Assembly: GCF_000718985.1 (NCBI RefSeq)
Contig: NZ_JODL01000004.1
Location: forward strand, 62,001 to 126,000
Origin: Streptomyces megasporus
Lineage (GTDB): Bacteria; Actinomycetota; Actinomycetes; Streptomycetales; Streptomycetaceae
DNA: 64,000 nt
Direction: 5' to 3'
Shown: in pieces, positions 8,742 through 16,602 of the stretch
Numbering within the stretch: the first letter of the stretch is position 1
How the letters are laid out: every line of letters starts with the position of its first letter
Notes under the pieces: generated by a model
What the model was told of the DNA's origin: nothing
What the model saw: only the letters and a program-made list of their open reading frames with translations
Database searches by the model: none
Made by a program: the position numbers and the translations under genes

Positions 8742-9125
8742 TCACCTCTGGGCGAGTCGCAGCCTGACCTCCACCTCCTGGTCTCCGGAGATCCGGGGCT
8801 CGGCCGTCACGTCGTAGAAACCGGCCAGCGCCTCCTGGACCTGCCGCACCGCGTCGGGACTGCCGCTGATGTCGGCCTCCGTCGGCTCCTTCAACTCCAG
8901 GGAGCACTCCACCTCGCCGTGCGTGCGGACGTCGACCGTGCCGACCCAGAACTTCCGCTTCGGCTCGCCGCCCTCCTCGGCCTTGTCCTGTCCGTTCCCC
9001 AGTTGGGGCGAGCGCGGGAACGCGGACCGCAGCACGGCGAAGACGGCCGCGGCGTTCTCGGAGGTGCAGTCGGGGAGCTCGACCTCGACCAGGCTCGCGC
9101 TCTCTTCCATCTGTTCAGTGCTCAT
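8742..9125 (-). CDS. Small conserved hypothetical protein
   Basis: A 127-aa soluble, acidic protein starting MSTEQMEESASLVEVELPDC. The ATG at 9125 has AGGTGGGG 2-9 bases upstream, so the 42-codon upstream extension of the frame is not used. There is one Cys pair in distant positions and alternating beta-like strands in the second half (KFWVGTVDVRTHGEVECSLELKEP...EPRISGDQEVEVRLRL). I recognise no family. It is divergent from a MarR regulator 118 bp away, which may control it. Confidence 0.6.
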   Translation of the reverse strand: MSTEQMEESASLVEVELPDCTSENAAAVFAVLRSAFPRSPQLGNGQDKAEEGGEPKRKFWVGTVDVRTHGEVECSLELKEPTEADISGSPDAVRQVQEALAGFYDVTAEPRISGDQEVEVRLRLAQR

Positions 9126-9230
9126 AGCCCCACCTGTACCCCGGTGCGGACGATGGTCACAGTTCGATCCGGTCCATCCGGGTCGGTCCCCGACCGCCCG
9201 CGCCGCCGTGGGTGGCACCAACGCCCTTGC

Positions 9231-9236
9231 TAGGCT
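9231..9236 (+). promoter_or_regulatory. -10 box for near-leaderless marR transcript
   Basis: TAGGCT ends 7 bases before the ATG at 9244. Transcription would therefore start one base upstream of the start codon. No ribosome binding site is visible, which agrees with a leaderless mRNA. Confidence 0.45.
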
Positions 9237-9243
9237 CCCCCGC

Positions 9244-9711
9244 ATGGACACGACGGCCTACAACGCCGCCCCCACCCGTCTGAGGAACACGCCGAGCTGG
9301 CTGCTGTCGCAGGTGACGACGCACGCCCACCGGCTGGTGTGGGGGGCGTTCGGCTCCGCCGACGCCCGCAACCACCACTACGCCCTGCTCTCCGCGCTGG
9401 AGGAGCACGGCCCGGCCAGCCAGGCGGAGCTGGGCCGGCGGTGCGGCATCGACCGCAGCGACGTCGTCGCCGCGCTCAACGAACTCGCCGGCCGGGGCCT
9501 GGTCACGCGCTCCCCGGACCCGGCGGACCGACGGCGCAACATCGTCACGGTCACCCCGGCCGGGCTCCGGCAGCTCGCCCGGCTCGACGAGGTGTTGGGC
9601 CGGGCCCAGGACGAACTACTCGCCGGGCTCTCGGCGGACGAGCGGGACCGCCTCATCCGGCTGTTGACGAAGATCCTGGACCACCACGCGGCACAGCGGC
9701 CGAACCACTGA
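9244..9711 (+). CDS. MarR-family transcriptional regulator
   Basis: A 155-aa winged-helix protein with the MarR layout. The recognition region is ASQAELGRRCGIDRSDVVAALNELAGRGLV (residues 57-86), and the wing is RSPDPADRRRNIVTVTPAG (87-105), containing the conserved DxRRN/DxR motif. The C-terminal helices form the dimer interface (LDEVLGRAQDELLAGLSADERDRLIRLLTKIL). There is no Cys, so a thiol-oxidation mechanism as in OhrR is excluded. The effector is unknown. It is divergent from the 127-aa hypothetical gene and convergent with the NlpC/P60 gene, separated by a strong hairpin. Confidence 0.85.
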   Translation: MDTTAYNAAPTRLRNTPSWLLSQVTTHAHRLVWGAFGSADARNHHYALLSALEEHGPASQAELGRRCGIDRSDVVAALNELAGRGLVTRSPDPADRRRNIVTVTPAGLRQLARLDEVLGRAQDELLAGLSADERDRLIRLLTKILDHHAAQRPNH

Positions 9712-9774
9712 CCGCGCGCCCGGCCCGCTTCCCTCCCCGGTTCGTCCGAGGACCGAGCCAGGCCCGAACACGCC

Positions 9775-9811
9775 GACGGCGCGCCGCGGAGGACGTCCGC
9801 GGCGCGCCGTC
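9775..9811. terminator. Bidirectional hairpin terminator
   Basis: Perfect 16-bp arms (9775-9790 and 9796-9811) around a 5-nt loop, midway between the convergent marR-type and NlpC/P60 genes. It can serve both strands. Confidence 0.75.
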
Positions 9812-9838
9812 ACCGTGACTCTCGGGCCCGGTCCGGGA

Positions 9839-10312
9839 TCACCTCACGCGCCCGTACCGCACGCTCTTGGTCCAGATCTTCTCCTTGCGGACGGTCTTCC
9901 CCGGCTTCGGGGAGTGCCAGATCCGCCCGTCGCCGGCGTAGATGCCCACGTGGTAGACATTGCCGCCGGAGTGGAAGAACACCAGGTCGCCCTTCTTGCG
10001 GGACGTGGCGGAGATCTTCTTGGCGCGGTTGTACTGGGCCGCCGCGGTGCGCGGCAGCTTCTTGCCCGCCTTCTTGTAGGAGTACTGGGTGAGTCCCGAG
10101 CAGTCGAAACGGTTCGGTCCTGCGGCACCGTACTGGTAGGGGGAGCCCTTCTTGGAGGCCGCCACCTTGAGTGCCTTGCCGGAGGGGGTGATCGCCTCCG
10201 CCTCGGGCGTCGTGGCCGGCACCAGTGCCGTCCCCGCGAGCGTCACCGCGGTGACGGCGGAGGTGACGGCCGCTCGGGACACGAGTCCGGGTATGCGCGG
10301 GTACGCGGACAT
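9839..10312 (-). CDS. Secreted NlpC/P60 cell-wall hydrolase (C40 peptidase)
   Basis: A 157-aa exported peptidase expected to cut peptide stems of peptidoglycan. A signal peptide covers about residues 1-40 (VSRAAVTSAVTAVTLAGTALVPATTPEAEA). The NlpC/P60 domain follows: catalytic Cys in GPNRFDCSGLTQYSYKKAG, catalytic His in GNVYHVGIYAGDGRIWHSP, with the third polar residue probably His in IWHS. I chose the ATG at 10312, with AAGGG 8 bases upstream, over an ATG at 10330 that lies inside the riboswitch 3' stem region. There is no extra wall-binding domain, so it is a minimal single-domain enzyme. Its leader carries a c-di-AMP riboswitch and a Crp-like site lies upstream, as known for other Streptomyces wall hydrolases such as rpfA. 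Confidence 0.9.
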   Translation of the reverse strand: MSAYPRIPGLVSRAAVTSAVTAVTLAGTALVPATTPEAEAITPSGKALKVAASKKGSPYQYGAAGPNRFDCSGLTQYSYKKAGKKLPRTAAAQYNRAKKISATSRKKGDLVFFHSGGNVYHVGIYAGDGRIWHSPKPGKTVRKEKIWTKSVRYGRVR

Positions 10313-10330
10313 GGAACAACCCTTCGTCAT

Positions 10331-10486
10331 CCGCCTGCGAAAGATGACCTGTCGGGTTCGGGCCGGCGAAGTTGCCCGGCCACCTGATGTGGCTTCACCC
10401 CAAGGACCGCGTGGTGCGCGGTCCGCCGTACCTGGGTCTCCCGCTCCTGCCGATTCGTCATGGTCCGTCTCTCACCCGGACGGCGG
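10331..10486 (-). ncRNA. ydaO-yuaA (cyclic di-AMP) riboswitch
   Basis: Read on the minus strand, the leader has the conserved blocks of this riboswitch in the right order: GGGAGACCCAGGTA, then GGGGTGAAGCC, then GGGCAAC, then CCCGAACCCGACAGGTCAT, then TTTCGCAGGCGG. The closing stem pairs CCGCC (10482-10486) with GGCGG (10331-10335), and a GTCCG/CGGAC hairpin follows the 5' strand. The family binds cyclic di-AMP and usually turns genes off. The 3' stem ends 18 nt before the ATG of the NlpC/P60 gene, so ligand binding could affect translation or termination. Confidence 0.93.
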
Positions 10487-10511
10487 CAGGATTCGGCGTC
10501 CGCCCGGGAGG

Positions 10512-10529
10512 CCCCGCCAGGCGGCGGGG
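10512..10529 (-). other. Hairpin just 5' of the riboswitch
   Basis: CCCCGCC-AGGC-GGCGGGG, 7-bp arms with a 4-nt loop, 26 nt upstream of the riboswitch. It could be an early leader hairpin or part of promoter architecture. Nothing more can be said. Confidence 0.35.
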
Positions 10530-10591
10530 ACTTGCCGTTGTCTACGGATAGTGCGTCAAGAAAGCGTCCGGATGCGAGATCTGACGGTTTC

Positions 10592-10607
10592 TGTGAACTT
10601 GTTCACT
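10592..10607. promoter_or_regulatory. Crp-like binding site
   Basis: TGTGA-ACTTGT-TCACT is a near-perfect match to the cAMP receptor protein consensus TGTGA-N6-TCACA, built around the palindrome GTGAAC-TT-GTTCAC. It lies about 105 bp upstream of the riboswitch of the NlpC/P60 gene. Streptomyces Crp is known to act on spore and wall hydrolase genes such as rpfA. Confidence 0.6.
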
Positions 10608-10823
10608 TCCGCGCCGGCCGGACCGTCAGGCCGTCCCACCGCCCGGTCCGGCCGCCCGCGGACCGCTCGCGAGAAGGCCTGTGAGCAGCGGTTGTCGAGG
10701 AATGCGTCCGGAGCGCGGCGACGTGGTCGGCGCGCTCCCCGCCCACCGCGCACGCCGGTGTGATCAGCCCGAATGGCCGCCCTCGTGTCGGGTGATCCGC
10801 GAGTCGCGCGCCGCCGGAACGGT

Positions 10824-10869
10824 CCGGGCCCGTGGACGCGGGCGGTTCGCACCGCGTCCACGGGCCCGG
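10824..10869 (-). terminator. Hairpin terminator after acyl-CoA dehydrogenase
   Basis: Perfect 18-bp arms (10824-10841 and 10852-10869) with a 10-nt loop, beginning 7 bp past the stop of the acyl-CoA dehydrogenase gene on the minus strand. Confidence 0.8.
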
Positions 10870-10876
10870 CGGGGGT

Positions 10877-12106
10877 TCAGCGGATGTGGATGCCGGAGAT
10901 CGTGCGGGCGATGACCAGCCGCTGGATCTCGCTGGTGCCTTCGAAGATGGAGTAGATCGCCGCGTCCCGGTGCATGCGCTCCACCGGGTACTCCCGGGTG
11001 AAGCCGTTGCCGCCGAGGATCTGGATGGCCTGGGCGGTGACGGCCTTGGCGGTCTCTCCGGCGAACAGCTTGGACATCGATCCCTCGGCCGCCTCGAAGG
11101 GCTTGCCCGCCGCGGCCATCCACGAGGCCCGCCACACCAGCAGGCGGGCGGCGTCGACGCGGGTGCGCATGTCGGCGAGTTGGAAGGCGATGCCCTGGTT
11201 GTCGATGATCGGCCGGCCGAACTGGACCCGGGTCTTGGCGTAGTCCAGGGCGACCTCGTACGCGGCGCGGGCGATGCCGACGGCCTGGGCGCCCACGGCC
11301 GGGCGGGACGCCTCGAAGGTGGCCATCGCGGCGTTGCGCACGCGCTCGCCGCCGCCCTTCTTCGCCTTCTCGCGGGCCCGGGCCAGGCGCTCGTCCAACT
11401 TCTCCTTGCCGCCCAGCAGGCAGTGGCCGGGGACGCGGACGTCCTCCAGCACGACCTCGGCGGTGTGGGAGGCGCGGATACCGTGCTTCTTGAACTTCTG
11501 CCCCTGGGAGAGGCCGGGGGTGTTCGGCGGGATGACGAAGGAGGCGTGCCCCTTGGCGCCGAGCTCGGGGTCGACGACGGCGACGACGACGTGGACGTTG
11601 GCGATGCCGCCGTTGGTCGCCCAGGTCTTGGTGCCGTTGAGGACCCACTCGTCCTTGGCCTCGTCGTAGACCGCGCGGGTGCGCATCGCCGAGACGTCCG
11701 AGCCGGCGTCCGGCTCGGAGGAGCAGAAGGCGGCGACCTTCACGTCGTTCTCGTCGCCGTACATCTGCGGGATCCAGGTGCCGATCTGCTCCTCGGTGCC
11801 GTTGGCGAGGACGCCGACGGCGGCCAGGGCGGTGCCGACGATCGACAGGCCGATGCCCGCGTCGCCCCAGAACAGCTCCTCCATCACCACGGGGATGCCC
11901 AGGCCGGTGGGGTCGAAGTACTGCTGGGCGTAGAAGTCCAGCGAGTAGAGGCCGATCTTCGCCGCCTCCTGGATGATGGGCCAGGGAGTCTCCTCGCGCT
12001 CGTCCCACTCCGCGGCGGCGGGACGCATCACATCGGCGGCGAAGCCGTGGACCCAGTCCCTCACGGCCTTCTGGTCCTCGTTGAGCTCGAGTGCGAACTC
12101 CGCCAT
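10877..12106 (-). CDS. Acyl-CoA dehydrogenase
   Basis: A 409-aa flavoprotein of normal family length, catalysing alpha,beta-dehydrogenation of an acyl-CoA. The FAD/substrate loop is [21 protein letters not shown] and the Trp loop is [14 protein letters not shown]. The C-terminal catalytic segment is [21 protein letters not shown], where the Glu of FEGTSEIQ is the usual base. The ATG at 12106 has GGAGGGC upstream; the 56-codon extension further upstream would cross the promoter and operator. It is divergent from a TetR gene, and a perfect palindrome lies 18 bp upstream of its start, so TetR repression is likely. Chain-length specificity cannot be read from sequence alone. Confidence 0.88.
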   Translation of the reverse strand: MAEFALELNEDQKAVRDWVHGFAADVMRPAAAEWDEREETPWPIIQEAAKIGLYSLDFYAQQYFDPTGLGIPVVMEELFWGDAGIGLSIVGTALAAVGVLANGTEEQIGTWIPQMYGDENDVKVAAFCSSEPDAGSDVSAMRTRAVYDEAKDEWVLNGTKTWATNGGIANVHVVVAVVDPELGAKGHASFVIPPNTPGLSQGQKFKKHGIRASHTAEVVLEDVRVPGHCLLGGKEKLDERLARAREKAKKGGGERVRNAAMATFEASRPAVGAQAVGIARAAYEVALDYAKTRVQFGRPIIDNQGIAFQLADMRTRVDAARLLVWRASWMAAAGKPFEAAEGSMSKLFAGETAKAVTAQAIQILGGNGFTREYPVERMHRDAAIYSIFEGTSEIQRLVIARTISGIHIR

Positions 12107-12123
12107 GGAAGCCCTCCATCCAT

Positions 12124-12142
12124 CTGTTACTAGCGGTAACAG
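12124..12142. promoter_or_regulatory. Palindromic operator, probably for the TetR regulator
   Basis: CTGTTAC-TAGCG-GTAACAG has perfect 7-bp arms. Further half-sites TGTTAC occur at 12149 and 12208 in the same intergenic region. It sits between the divergent acyl-CoA dehydrogenase and TetR genes, close to the former's start codon. Confidence 0.65.
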
Positions 12143-12261
12143 AAATATGTTACCGATCAGTCCGGTGTCAACCTCCCACGACGATTCGCTCCCCCCGCCG
12201 CGACGGGTGTTACGTTGCGCGGAGGTGCCGCAAGGCGTCACAGGGTCGGGAGGCCGAGGCG

Positions 12262-12915
12262 ATGGAGACCACACACCGACAGGACCGGCTCAGCACCGCG
12301 GAGCGCCGCCGCAGGGAACTGCTGGAGGCCGCCGAGCGCGTGGTGCTGCGCGACGGTCCCGGCGCCTCGATGAACGCCATCGCCGCCGAGGCCGGCATCA
12401 CCAAGCCGATCCTCTACCGGCACTTCGGCGACAAGGGCGGGCTGTACCGGGCCCTGGCCGTACGGCACACCGACGCCCTGGTGGACTCACTGCGGGCCGC
12501 GCTGGACGCCCCCAGCGACCGGCGCGAGCGCGTGGAGGCGGCCCTGGACACCTACCTGGCCGCCATCGAGGCCCGCCCGCAGGTCTACCGCTTCCTGATG
12601 CACCCCGCCGAGGACCCCGCCGAGGACCCCGCCGGCGACCGCGGCTTCGACGTCGGACAGCACTCGGCCCCCCTGCTGCGCCGGCTGGGCGAGGAGTTGG
12701 CCACCGTCATCGCCGAACGCATCGAACTCGGTCCCGAGGGCGAGGAACGGGCTCGGGTGTGGGGTCACGGCATCGTCGGCATGATGCACGCCGCCGGGGA
12801 CTGGTGGCTGCGCGAGCGCCCCTGCCCCAGGGAACGACTGGTGGAGCACCTGACGGACCTGCTGTGGGGCGGCCTCGTCACGGCGGAGGACCGGGCGGAC
12901 GGCCCCGGCCTCTGA
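12262..12915 (+). CDS. TetR-family transcriptional regulator
   Basis: A 217-aa repressor-type regulator. The N-terminal helix-turn-helix is [32 protein letters not shown] (residues 34-65), and the remaining helices form the ligand pocket. An acidic repeat [10 protein letters not shown] occurs near residue 120. The ATG at 12262 has GGGAGG upstream; the frame extends further but crosses the operator. Its divergent neighbour is an acyl-CoA dehydrogenase, and actinobacterial TetR regulators in this position often sense acyl-CoA or free fatty acids. That ligand is an inference. A 13-bp hairpin follows the gene. Confidence 0.87.
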   Translation: METTHRQDRLSTAERRRRELLEAAERVVLRDGPGASMNAIAAEAGITKPILYRHFGDKGGLYRALAVRHTDALVDSLRAALDAPSDRRERVEAALDTYLAAIEARPQVYRFLMHPAEDPAEDPAGDRGFDVGQHSAPLLRRLGEELATVIAERIELGPEGEERARVWGHGIVGMMHAAGDWWLRERPCPRERLVEHLTDLLWGGLVTAEDRADGPGL

Positions 12916-12945
12916 GAACCTCTGACGAACGTCCGCACGGCCCCG

Positions 12946-12986
12946 GCCGGAGCGAGCGCCGTCGCACGGGCACCGCTCGCTCCGGC
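12946..12986 (+). terminator. Hairpin terminator after TetR gene
   Basis: 13-bp perfect arms GCCGGAGCGAGCG (12946-12958) and its complement (12974-12986), 15-nt loop, 30 bp past the TetR stop. Confidence 0.65.
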
Positions 12987-13108
12987 GCGGACCTCCGGAA
13001 TCGAGCCGCGCGCCGACCGCGCGGGCGGACAGAACCGGAGCTTTCGGGGAAACACGCCCGGCGCGCGTGCGCCGCCCGCACCGGAGTGATCATCCTGGGG
13101 TGGCGCGG

Positions 13109-13138
13109 TTCGGGACCGGAGACGGACCTCGGTAGGCT
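13109..13138 (+). promoter_or_regulatory. Probable housekeeping promoter of murT-gatD
   Basis: TTCGGG (13109-13114), an 18-bp spacer and TAGGCT (13133-13138) resemble a sigma-HrdB promoter. AAGGAGGAG precedes the murT ATG at 13174. The -35 is weak. Confidence 0.4.
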
Positions 13139-13173
13139 GAGGCCCGATCCAGGGGCAAGGAGGAGCGAGAACG

Positions 13174-14412
13174 ATGGCAGGCAACACGGAGCCGTTGCCG
13201 CCGCGGGCCAAACTGGCCGTGACGGCGGGCAAGGCCGCGGCGGCGGTGTCACGGGCCGCGGGTCGTGGCAGCGGATCGGTGATCGGCGGAAAGGTGGCTC
13301 TCAAACTCGACCCCGACCTGCTGGCCCGACTCGCCCAGAACCTGGACGTCGTCCTGGTGTCGGCCACCAACGGGAAGACCACCACGACCCGGCTGATCGC
13401 CGAGGCCCTCCGGGCCGTCGGCCCGGTGGTCTCCAACGCGCTGGGCGCCAACATGCCGGCCGGCATCACCGCGGCGCTCGCCGGGAGCGGCGACGCCCGC
13501 TACGGCGTCATTGAGGTCGACGAGAAGTACCTCCCCGCGGTCGCCCGCGACACGACCCCCAAGGCCATCGCGCTGCTCAACCTCTCCCGCGACCAGCTCG
13601 ACCGCGCCGGCGAGACCCGGATGCTGGCCGAGCGGTGGCGCGAGGGCCTGTCCGGCTCCAAGGCCGTGATCGTGGCCAACGCCGACGACCCGCTGGTGGT
13701 GTGGGCCGCGTCCTCCTCCCCCAACGTGGTGTGGGTGGCCGCCGGACAGGAGTGGAAGGACGACGCCTGGTCCTGCCCCGCCTGCGGCGGAGTGATGCAG
13801 CGGCCCGGCGACGACTGGTTCTGCGGGGAGTGCGGCTTCCGCCGTCCCACCCCGAGCTGGGCGCTGTCGGGCGACCACGTGCTGGACCCGCACGGTTCGG
13901 CCTGGCCGATCCACCTCCAGCTCCCCGGCCGCGCGAACAAGGCCAACGCCACCACCTCGGCGGCCGTCGCCGCCGCCTTCGGCGTCCCCCCGCAGGTGGC
14001 GCTGGAGCGGATGTACTCGGTGACCGCCGTGGCGGGCCGCTACGACGTGGTGTCCTACCAGGGCCGCGAGATCCGGCTGCTGCTGGCGAAGAACCCGGCG
14101 GGCTGGCTGGAGACCTTCTCCCTGATCGACCCTCCGCCCGCCCCCGTCATCCTGTCGGTCAACGCCCGCGGCGCGGACGGCACGGACACCTCCTGGCTGT
14201 GGGACGTGGACTACTCCCGTCTGGCCGGGCGCCCCATCTGCGTGATCGGCGACCGCAAACTGGACCTGGCGGTCCGGCTGGAGGTCGCCGGGGTGGACTT
14301 CCAGGTCTGCGAGAACGCCACCGAGGCCGTCCGGCAGTGTCCGCCCGGCCGGATCGAGGCGATCGCCAACTACACCGCGTTCCAGGATCTGCGCCGCATC
14401 GTCGGCAACTGA
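13174..14412 (+). CDS. murT: Lipid II isoglutaminyl synthase subunit MurT
   Basis: A 412-aa Mur-ligase-like protein. With GatD it amidates the alpha-carboxyl of D-Glu in lipid II, at the cytoplasmic membrane face. The ATP loop is VSATNGKTTTTRLIAEAL (about residues 68-85). A four-Cys zinc ribbon (CPACGG...CGECGF, about 206-228) is inserted in the central domain, as known for MurT. The C-terminal DUF1727 region carries SVNARGADGTDTSWLWDVDYSRL, the part that contacts GatD. The strong AAGGAGGAG site supports the ATG. gatD follows after about 70 bp, as in other Gram-positives. Confidence 0.93.
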   Translation: MAGNTEPLPPRAKLAVTAGKAAAAVSRAAGRGSGSVIGGKVALKLDPDLLARLAQNLDVVLVSATNGKTTTTRLIAEALRAVGPVVSNALGANMPAGITAALAGSGDARYGVIEVDEKYLPAVARDTTPKAIALLNLSRDQLDRAGETRMLAERWREGLSGSKAVIVANADDPLVVWAASSSPNVVWVAAGQEWKDDAWSCPACGGVMQRPGDDWFCGECGFRRPTPSWALSGDHVLDPHGSAWPIHLQLPGRANKANATTSAAVAAAFGVPPQVALERMYSVTAVAGRYDVVSYQGREIRLLLAKNPAGWLETFSLIDPPPAPVILSVNARGADGTDTSWLWDVDYSRLAGRPICVIGDRKLDLAVRLEVAGVDFQVCENATEAVRQCPPGRIEAIANYTAFQDLRRIVGN

Positions 14413-14483
14413 TCCCGGGCCCACCGACAACGCCCAGCGACAACACGGCCGAAGAGACGGCGAGGATGGCGAGCATGGCGAGC

Positions 14484-15212
14484 ATGAATGAGAGCGGCCT
14501 GCGCCTGGTGTGGGTCTACCCGGACCTGCTGAGCACCTACGGCGACCAGGGCAACGTACTGGTGGTGGAGCGGCGCGCACGGCAGCGCGGCCTGGCGGTG
14601 CACCGGATCGACGTCCGGTCCGACCAGCCGATCCCCACCTCCGGGGACATCTACCTGATCGGCGGCGGCGAGGACCGTCCGCAGCGGCTGGCCGCCGAGC
14701 GGCTGCGCCGCGACGGCGGACTGACCCGGGCCGTGGACAACGGCGCGATCGTCTTCTCGGTGTGCGCCGGTTACCAGATCCTGGGACACGAGTTCGTCAA
14801 CGACCTCGGGCAGCGCGAGCCGGGCCTCGGGCTGCTGGACGTGACCAGCACCCGCGGCGAGGGCGAGCGGTGCGTCGGCGACGTCCTGGCCGACATGGAC
14901 GAGCGGCTGGGACTGCCGCAGCTCACCGGTTTCGAGAACCACCAGGGCGTCACGCACCTGGGCCCGACGGCGCGTCCGCTGGCCCGGGTGCGGCTGGGCC
15001 GGGGCAACGGCACCGGCGACGGGACCGAGGGCGCCTGGAACGACACCGTCTTCGGCACCTACATGCACGGACCGGTGCTGGCCAGGAACCCGCAGATCGC
15101 GGACCTGCTGCTCAAGCTGGCCCTGGATGTGAACGCCCTCCCGCCGGTGGACGACCGCTGGTACGAGGCGCTGCGCGCCGAGCGGATCGCGGCGGCCACA
15201 CAGCCCGCCTGA
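14484..15212 (+). CDS. gatD: Lipid II isoglutaminyl synthase glutaminase subunit GatD
   Basis: A class I glutamine amidotransferase-like subunit supplying ammonia to MurT. The catalytic Cys is in IVFSVCAGYQILG and the catalytic His in GTYMHGP. Three in-frame ATGs (14466, 14475, 14484) stand in a row. I chose 14484, giving 242 aa (MNESGLRLVWVYPDLLSTYGDQGN), because the catalytic residue then becomes Cys94, the number used for S. aureus GatD; the GAGG just before 14466 would better suit 14475. It follows murT directly in one operon, and a hairpin terminator follows it. Confidence 0.92.
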   Translation: MNESGLRLVWVYPDLLSTYGDQGNVLVVERRARQRGLAVHRIDVRSDQPIPTSGDIYLIGGGEDRPQRLAAERLRRDGGLTRAVDNGAIVFSVCAGYQILGHEFVNDLGQREPGLGLLDVTSTRGEGERCVGDVLADMDERLGLPQLTGFENHQGVTHLGPTARPLARVRLGRGNGTGDGTEGAWNDTVFGTYMHGPVLARNPQIADLLLKLALDVNALPPVDDRWYEALRAERIAAATQPA

Positions 15213-15220
15213 CCGTGCCA

Positions 15221-15244
15221 CCCCGCCCGGATGTCCGGGCGGGG
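15221..15244 (+). terminator. Hairpin terminator after gatD
   Basis: CCCCGCCCGG (15221-15230) pairs with CCGGGCGGGG (15235-15244) across a 4-nt loop, 9 bp past the gatD stop. Confidence 0.7.
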
Positions 15245-15294
15245 CCGGCTCTACTCTGGTTCGAGCGGATCAGCATGAATCGGGAGAGCCACGG

Positions 15295-16257
15295 ATGGAC
15301 CACGACGGAATGGACCACGGCGGACACGGCATGGCGGATCTTCCGCCCTTCACCCTCGCGCGTGGTCTGGAGTTCTCCGGTGAGCCGTTCTTCCTGATCG
15401 GCTGCCTGCTCGCGCTGGGACTCTACGGCTGGGGCGTCGTGCGGCTGCGGCGGCGCGGCGACGCCTGGCCGGTGAGCCGCACGGTCTCCTTCGTGCTGGG
15501 CGTGCTGACGGTCGCCCTGGTGATGTGCACCGCGCTCAACAACTACGGCATGGTGCTGTTCAGCGTGCACATGGTGCAGCACATGGTGATCAGCATGCTG
15601 TCGCCGATCCTGGTCCTGCTGGGCGCCCCGGTGACGCTGACGCTGCGGGCGCTCCCGTCCGCCGGACGCGGACGCAAGGGCCCCCGCGAATGGCTGGTGG
15701 CCCTGCTGCACAGCCGGTACATGCGGGTGATCACGCACCCCCTGTTCACTATCCCCATGTTCATCGCGAGCCTGTACGCGCTGTACTTCACGCCCCTGTT
15801 CGACTTCCTGATGAGCTCCAGGCCCGGGCACATCGCGATGATGGTGCACTTCCTGGCGGTGGGGCTGATCTTCTTCTGGCCGATCATGGGGGTCGACCCG
15901 GGCCCGCACCGCCCCGGCTACGTGATGCGGATCCTGGAGCTGTTCGCCGGCATGCCCTTCCACGCCTTCTTCGGCATCGCGATGATGATGGCGAGCACGC
16001 CGCTGGTGGACACCTACGCGAACCCGCCGGCCTCGCTCGGGGTCACCGCGCTCGACGACCAGGAGATGGCGGGCGGCATCGCCTGGGCCTTCAGCGAGAT
16101 TCCGTCGGTGATCGTGCTGATTGCCCTGCTCATTCAGTGGTACTTCTCCGAACAGCGGCAGGCTCGACGGAGCGACCGGGCCGCCGACCGCGACGGCGAC
16201 CGTGAGCTGACGGCCTACAACGCCTACCTGGCGTCGTTGCAGGCCCGCGGGCAATGA
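15295..16257 (+). CDS. Caa3/CtaG-type cytochrome oxidase assembly protein
   Basis: A 320-aa integral membrane protein of the Caa3_CtaG family, proposed to help copper delivery or assembly of cytochrome c oxidase. The N-terminus is His/Met-rich (MDHDGMDHGGHGM), a likely copper-binding tract. About seven hydrophobic segments follow, with the characteristic HMVQHMVISMLSPILVLLGAPVTL motif and PMFIASLYALYFTPLF, FWPIMGVDPGPHRPGYVMRILELFAGMPFHAFFGIAMM. This family is unrelated to the periplasmic CtaG of proteobacteria. GGGAGAG precedes the ATG. The small membrane protein gene downstream may share its transcript. Confidence 0.88.
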   Translation: MDHDGMDHGGHGMADLPPFTLARGLEFSGEPFFLIGCLLALGLYGWGVVRLRRRGDAWPVSRTVSFVLGVLTVALVMCTALNNYGMVLFSVHMVQHMVISMLSPILVLLGAPVTLTLRALPSAGRGRKGPREWLVALLHSRYMRVITHPLFTIPMFIASLYALYFTPLFDFLMSSRPGHIAMMVHFLAVGLIFFWPIMGVDPGPHRPGYVMRILELFAGMPFHAFFGIAMMMASTPLVDTYANPPASLGVTALDDQEMAGGIAWAFSEIPSVIVLIALLIQWYFSEQRQARRSDRAADRDGDRELTAYNAYLASLQARGQ

Positions 16258-16352
16258 CGCGGCGGACCGGGGCCGGGGCGCGCGGCGCCCGGGCCGCGGT
16301 GGAGGCGGCGCCGATCCGCCTGCCGACCGATGTCGGGAGGAGTGTGGGCGCG

Positions 16353-16532
16353 ATGCCCGAGAGGACGCGGACCGTGTCGGAGCGGGCCAAGGCCATGCTG
16401 GTGATCACCGTGGCCGCCCTGGTGCTGGCCACCGCCTACTCCGCCGCGCTGGGCGGCAACGGGTGGCTGTGGTTCGCCTGGGTGGTCCTGGGGCTGGCCA
16501 CTCTGGGGCTGGTGGCGGCACGGGAGAAGTGA
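16353..16532 (+). CDS. Small membrane protein, unknown function
   Basis: A 59-aa protein (MPERTRTVSERAKAML...) with two hydrophobic segments, about residues 14-31 and 36-53 (VITVAALVLATAYSAAL and WLWFAWVVLGLATLGLV), ending AAREK. A GTG nine bases earlier (16344) could also start it; GGGAGG at 16335-16340 is 3 nt from the GTG and 12 nt from the ATG. It lies 95 bp behind the CtaG-like gene and a strong terminator follows. No family recognised. Confidence 0.6.
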   Translation: MPERTRTVSERAKAMLVITVAALVLATAYSAALGGNGWLWFAWVVLGLATLGLVAAREK

Positions 16533-16538
16533 GCCGGA

Positions 16539-16572
16539 ACGAGGGCGGGGCACGGACGTGCCCCGCCCTCGT
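16539..16572. terminator. Bidirectional hairpin terminator
   Basis: 16-bp perfect arms (16539-16554 and 16557-16572) with a 2-nt loop, between the convergent small membrane protein and SSI-type inhibitor genes. Confidence 0.8.
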
Positions 16573-16602
16573 CATGGGTCGGTCCCCGGGCCCGGTCCGG
16601 GC

